Below are positions 61,699 through 64,000 of a stretch of 64,000 bases of DNA, piece by piece (the stretch's first letter is position 1; each line of letters begins with the position of its first letter). The translations under genes and the position numbers were made by a program. The notes under the pieces are model-generated. The model saw only the letters and a list, made by a program, of their open reading frames with translations, had not been told where the DNA came from and searched no databases. This stretch comes from Chlamydoabsidia padenii (taxonomy: Eukaryota > Mucoromycota > Mucoromycetes > Mucorales > Cunninghamellaceae). The stretch covers positions 1,612,001-1,676,000 of the forward strand of contig JAIWND010000002.1 of assembly GCA_025330725.1 (NCBI GenBank), read 5' to 3'.

Positions 61699-62183
61699 CT
61701 ATATCTGGTCGGCCCAAGCCATTAGACTTGGAATTCCAAATATGGCTTGCAAAATATCATCCTCGTCATGCCCCAGCCGACTAAAAGGCGGCCCACTGCC
61801 TTGTAACCATTCGTCTTGCTCATTCATTTCCTTCCAGATGCTGCGTAGGGTCATGTCTGCATTGCTGTCAAAATGGTATAGGCTTCCATTCTCGAAGATG
61901 AATTGTGAGGAATTTCGCCTGAGGTAGCGTTTTTCTGATTCTGTGGCGTCGTCGGGGTATTGTAGGTGACGTTGGTAATGCTTGATCTGATTATATTGTC
62001 GTTCGTCCATTGTCGTTGTAAATTCCAAGGGTATATTGAGGTTAGTAATTGTTGGATGTTGATATGTATGTTGAATTTTATGCACTAAAGATGATGCAGT
62101 TGTTAAAAAGTGGTATGCTTGATTCTGTTTTGTGATTCTGGATAGCTTTTTACGACGTCGTCCGGATATTGGTCGTTGTTGTT

Positions 62184-62233
<50 letters not shown>

Positions 62234-62370
62234 CAGTATTTGTGAGTAATCGTTATATTAAATATGGATGTAGTTGGATGATCAGTTCTTGTTATCTTGT
62301 CATTAGTAGCCAAGTCTTGACAGGAAATCTGCGGCTTCATGCGTTCTTCCACTGCGGTGTTTGATTTCAA
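61699..62370 (-). pseudogene. Integrase remnant fused to unrelated tail
   Basis: In this frame a lysine run comes from a 44-nt T tract (62186-62229). A segment MDERQYNQIKHYQRHLQYP...KRYLRRNSSQFIFENGSLYH follows and matches the region just before the integrase HHCC finger. After NADMTLR the sequence leaves the integrase family (IWKEMNEQDEWLQGSGPPF ...) and stops at 61699. The integrase finger and catalytic core are missing. Confidence 0.65.
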
Positions 62371-64000
62371 ATTCGTATTCCGCGAGATATTGTATCCATC
62401 TTGCTACAATGCCAGTTACTTTAGGTGGTTGAATTAGCCATTTCAGTGGTGAGTGATCGGATATGACAGTAAACTTCTTGCCAAGTAGATATGGTCTGAA
62501 TATTTGTAGGCTCCATATGAGTACGAGACATTCCAATTTCGAGGCACCGTAATGTTTTTCACTGTTCTTGAGTCCTCTACTGGCGTATATGACCGGATGT
62601 TCCTTGCCAGCATCGTCTAATTGAGAGAGTATCGTTCCAAGGCCTTTTTGCGAAGCGTCACATACAATGATAAACGGCTTGGTAAAGTCAGCTCGTCTGA
62701 GGACAGGTGCTTGTGTCAATTCTTGTTTCAATTTGTTGAAGGCATCAGTAACTTCTTGATTCCAGGTAATCATTGTCGTCGTCTTAGTTTGTTCGTGTAA
62801 TGGTCTGGCAATGGCAGCAAAATTTTTGATAAATCTTCTATAATAGGAAGCCAGTCCAATAAAACTCCGAACTTGTTTGGTAGTTTTAGGTGGTGGGAAA
62901 TCTTGAATTTTCTTGATCTTTTCTTCATCCGTCTTTACTCCATTTTTTGTTATCACGTAGCCCAAAAATTTTAATTCTTCCTTGAAAAAGATACATTTGT
63001 CGATGTTGAACAGTAATCCTCCATGGCGTGCACATACAAATACTTGTCGAAGGTCCAGTAGATGCTGCCGGTAAGTTTTGGAATGTACGTTCAAGTCGTC
63101 AATGTAGGCAACAAGACAATTGTTTAGTAATGAACCAAAACATAGGTCAATTAATCGTTGGAAGGTAGCAGGACTGTTGACTAATCCCATTGGTAACATT
63201 TCGTATTGATAGGTACCAAACTTTGTCACGAAACCAGTCAATTCCTTGCTCTCTTGCTTGAGCGGTACTTGGTGGAATCCAGAACGTAGGTCCAATGCGG
63301 AAAATATCGTTGAACTTCCCAATTCGTCAATCAAGTCGTCAATCTTTGGTAAAGGGTAGGCGTCAACTTTTGTCAATGCATTCAACTTGCGATAGTCAAC
63401 AACCATTCGATAATCACCATTCTTCTTCTTGACCAATATAATAGGTGCGGTAAATGGTGTACTTGCTGGTTTGATGATTCCCAGTTCGCATAATCGGTCC
63501 AATTCTTGCTTCAAGTATTCTTGCTCAACGGGTGCCATTCGATAGGGTCTGTGGCGGATAGGTGGTGTGTTCTCCTTCAAAATGATTTCATGCTCCAACA
63601 GCGTTGTTTTTCCCATTGTGTCATTATGCCAGTCGAATACATCTCGGAATTCAGTCAGTAAGTTGATAAAGGATTTGCGTATATCAGGTGGTACATCTCC
63701 TAACTGTAGTTTTTCTTCCTTGGTAGGGTCCAATTCTTGTTGTGGTTTATGGTATGCTTCTTCTTGGAATTCCATATGGTTCAATTCGAATCCCAATGTT
63801 TGATCGTCGTCGTCTTCTATCTCCAATTCCGTCATTCGGTGTGCAATTACTGTATTCGGTGGATATTCCTTGTCTAGATCTGTCATGTTGATGTCGATGA
63901 ACTGATCTTCACGCAGGTACTTATCGTAGCTGGTATCCGGTTGCAGGTGGATGATTGTAGGTAAGGCATTATCATTGGGAATGGTTAGATCAACGGTGCA
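62303..64000 (-). CDS. Reverse transcriptase-RNase H part of gypsy Pol, partial
   Basis: The frame is open to the right edge. It shows the RT palm (YRMVVDYRKLNALT, LDLRSGFHQVPL, MLPMGLVNSPATFQ, active site AYIDDLNV), thumb/connection (KFLGYVITKNGVKTDEEKI, FIGLASYYRRFI) and RNase H (FIIVCDASQKGLGTIL, LECLVLIWSL, TVISDHSPLKWL). It ends GRTHEAADFLSRLGY, the usual RNase H boundary, where a stop precedes the integrase. Reverse transcriptase residues look intact even though the element is truncated. Confidence 0.93.
   Translation of the reverse strand, partial: CTVDLTIPNDNALPTIIHLQPDTSYDKYLREDQFIDINMTDLDKEYPPNTVIAHRMTELEIEDDDDQTLGFELNHMEFQEEAYHKPQQELDPTKEEKLQLGDVPPDIRKSFINLLTEFRDVFDWHNDTMGKTTLLEHEIILKENTPPIRHRPYRMAPVEQEYLKQELDRLCELGIIKPASTPFTAPIILVKKKNGDYRMVVDYRKLNALTKVDAYPLPKIDDLIDELGSSTIFSALDLRSGFHQVPLKQESKELTGFVTKFGTYQYEMLPMGLVNSPATFQRLIDLCFGSLLNNCLVAYIDDLNVHSKTYRQHLLDLRQVFVCARHGGLLFNIDKCIFFKEELKFLGYVITKNGVKTDEEKIKKIQDFPPPKTTKQVRSFIGLASYYRRFIKNFAAIARPLHEQTKTTTMITWNQEVTDAFNKLKQELTQAPVLRRADFTKPFIIVCDASQKGLGTILSQLDDAGKEHPVIYASRGLKNSEKHYGASKLECLVLIWSLQIFRPYLLGKKFTVISDHSPLKWLIQPPKVTGIVARWIQYLAEYEFEIKHRSGRTHEAADFLSRLGY

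Larger units (their letters stand above)
61699..64000 (-). mobile_element. Truncated Ty3/gypsy element (different family), continues past the window
   Basis: The minus strand codes reverse transcriptase and RNase H (next entry), then a second frame with only the front of the integrase. The catalytic DDE core is absent and no LTR could be confirmed on the left. Gag and protease would lie beyond base 64000. Sequence and active-site motif (YIDD) differ from the intact element at 33.4 kb, so it belongs to another lineage. Confidence 0.85.

Overview
The window is nuclear DNA of a filamentous fungus, most likely an early-diverging one of the Mucoromycota (Mucorales-like). The inference rests on AT-rich intergenic DNA, compact genes with many short GT-AG introns (about 50-150 bp), and the gene set: a PAK/Ste20 kinase, a secreted LysM protein, an SNF5 subunit, Mic10, ribosomal proteins, and two genes that yeasts lack, a soluble-type adenylyl cyclase and a sestrin. 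I rebuilt the multi-exon models by hand from splice signals and reading-frame phase. Those given with a protein length close in frame from ATG to stop.

Layout. 1-2.0 kb: sestrin (minus, C-terminus off the left edge), divergent from a PAK-type kinase (3.0-5.8 kb). 6.1-7.3 kb: a small membrane protein and two copies of a dispersed repeat. 7.6-8.8 kb: RPS3 (minus). 10.9-16.2 kb: CLIP-170-like CAP-Gly protein, Mic10 and SNF5. 16.6-18.2 kb: RPL23A and RPS12, convergent. 19.3-21.0 kb: a small GAT-like protein and mitochondrial uS12. 21.7-28.2 kb: a 15-exon soluble adenylyl cyclase of about 1815 aa. 28.2-30.5 kb: a gene desert. 30.5-33.3 kb: gamma-glutamyltranspeptidase (minus). 33.4-38.0 kb: a complete Ty3/gypsy element with identical 135-bp LTRs. 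38.1-41.5 kb: RPL12 and NOP56 (minus). 42.1-45.2 kb: ataxin-2/Pbp1. 45.6-46.3 kb: UPF0538 protein. 47.6-53.8 kb: LysM protein, EamA transporter, secreted helical orphan and BIR/survivin protein. 54.9-56.8 kb: a low-complexity orphan. 56.8-60.3 kb: mostly non-coding, with three more repeat copies. 60.8 kb: tRNA-His. 61.7-64.0 kb: a damaged second gypsy element running off the right edge.

Most genes are housekeeping, and neighbours show no shared pathway. Ribosome/nucleolus genes are numerous (RPS3, RPL23A, RPS12, RPL12, NOP56, mitochondrial uS12). Nutrient and stress signalling is represented by sestrin and adenylyl cyclase.

The strongest unexplained signal is a short motif, consensus about RTCGGGATTTRAAT. 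I find it roughly 40 times, only in intergenic DNA or introns. It usually lies about 90-300 bp upstream of a start codon, mostly in the sense direction, and is often followed by TTGCATGA. It looks like a general promoter element that I do not recognise. It also precedes the dispersed repeat cores at a nearly constant distance, and the intact retrotransposon sits 2-3 bp from one copy, separating it from the gamma-glutamyltranspeptidase gene.
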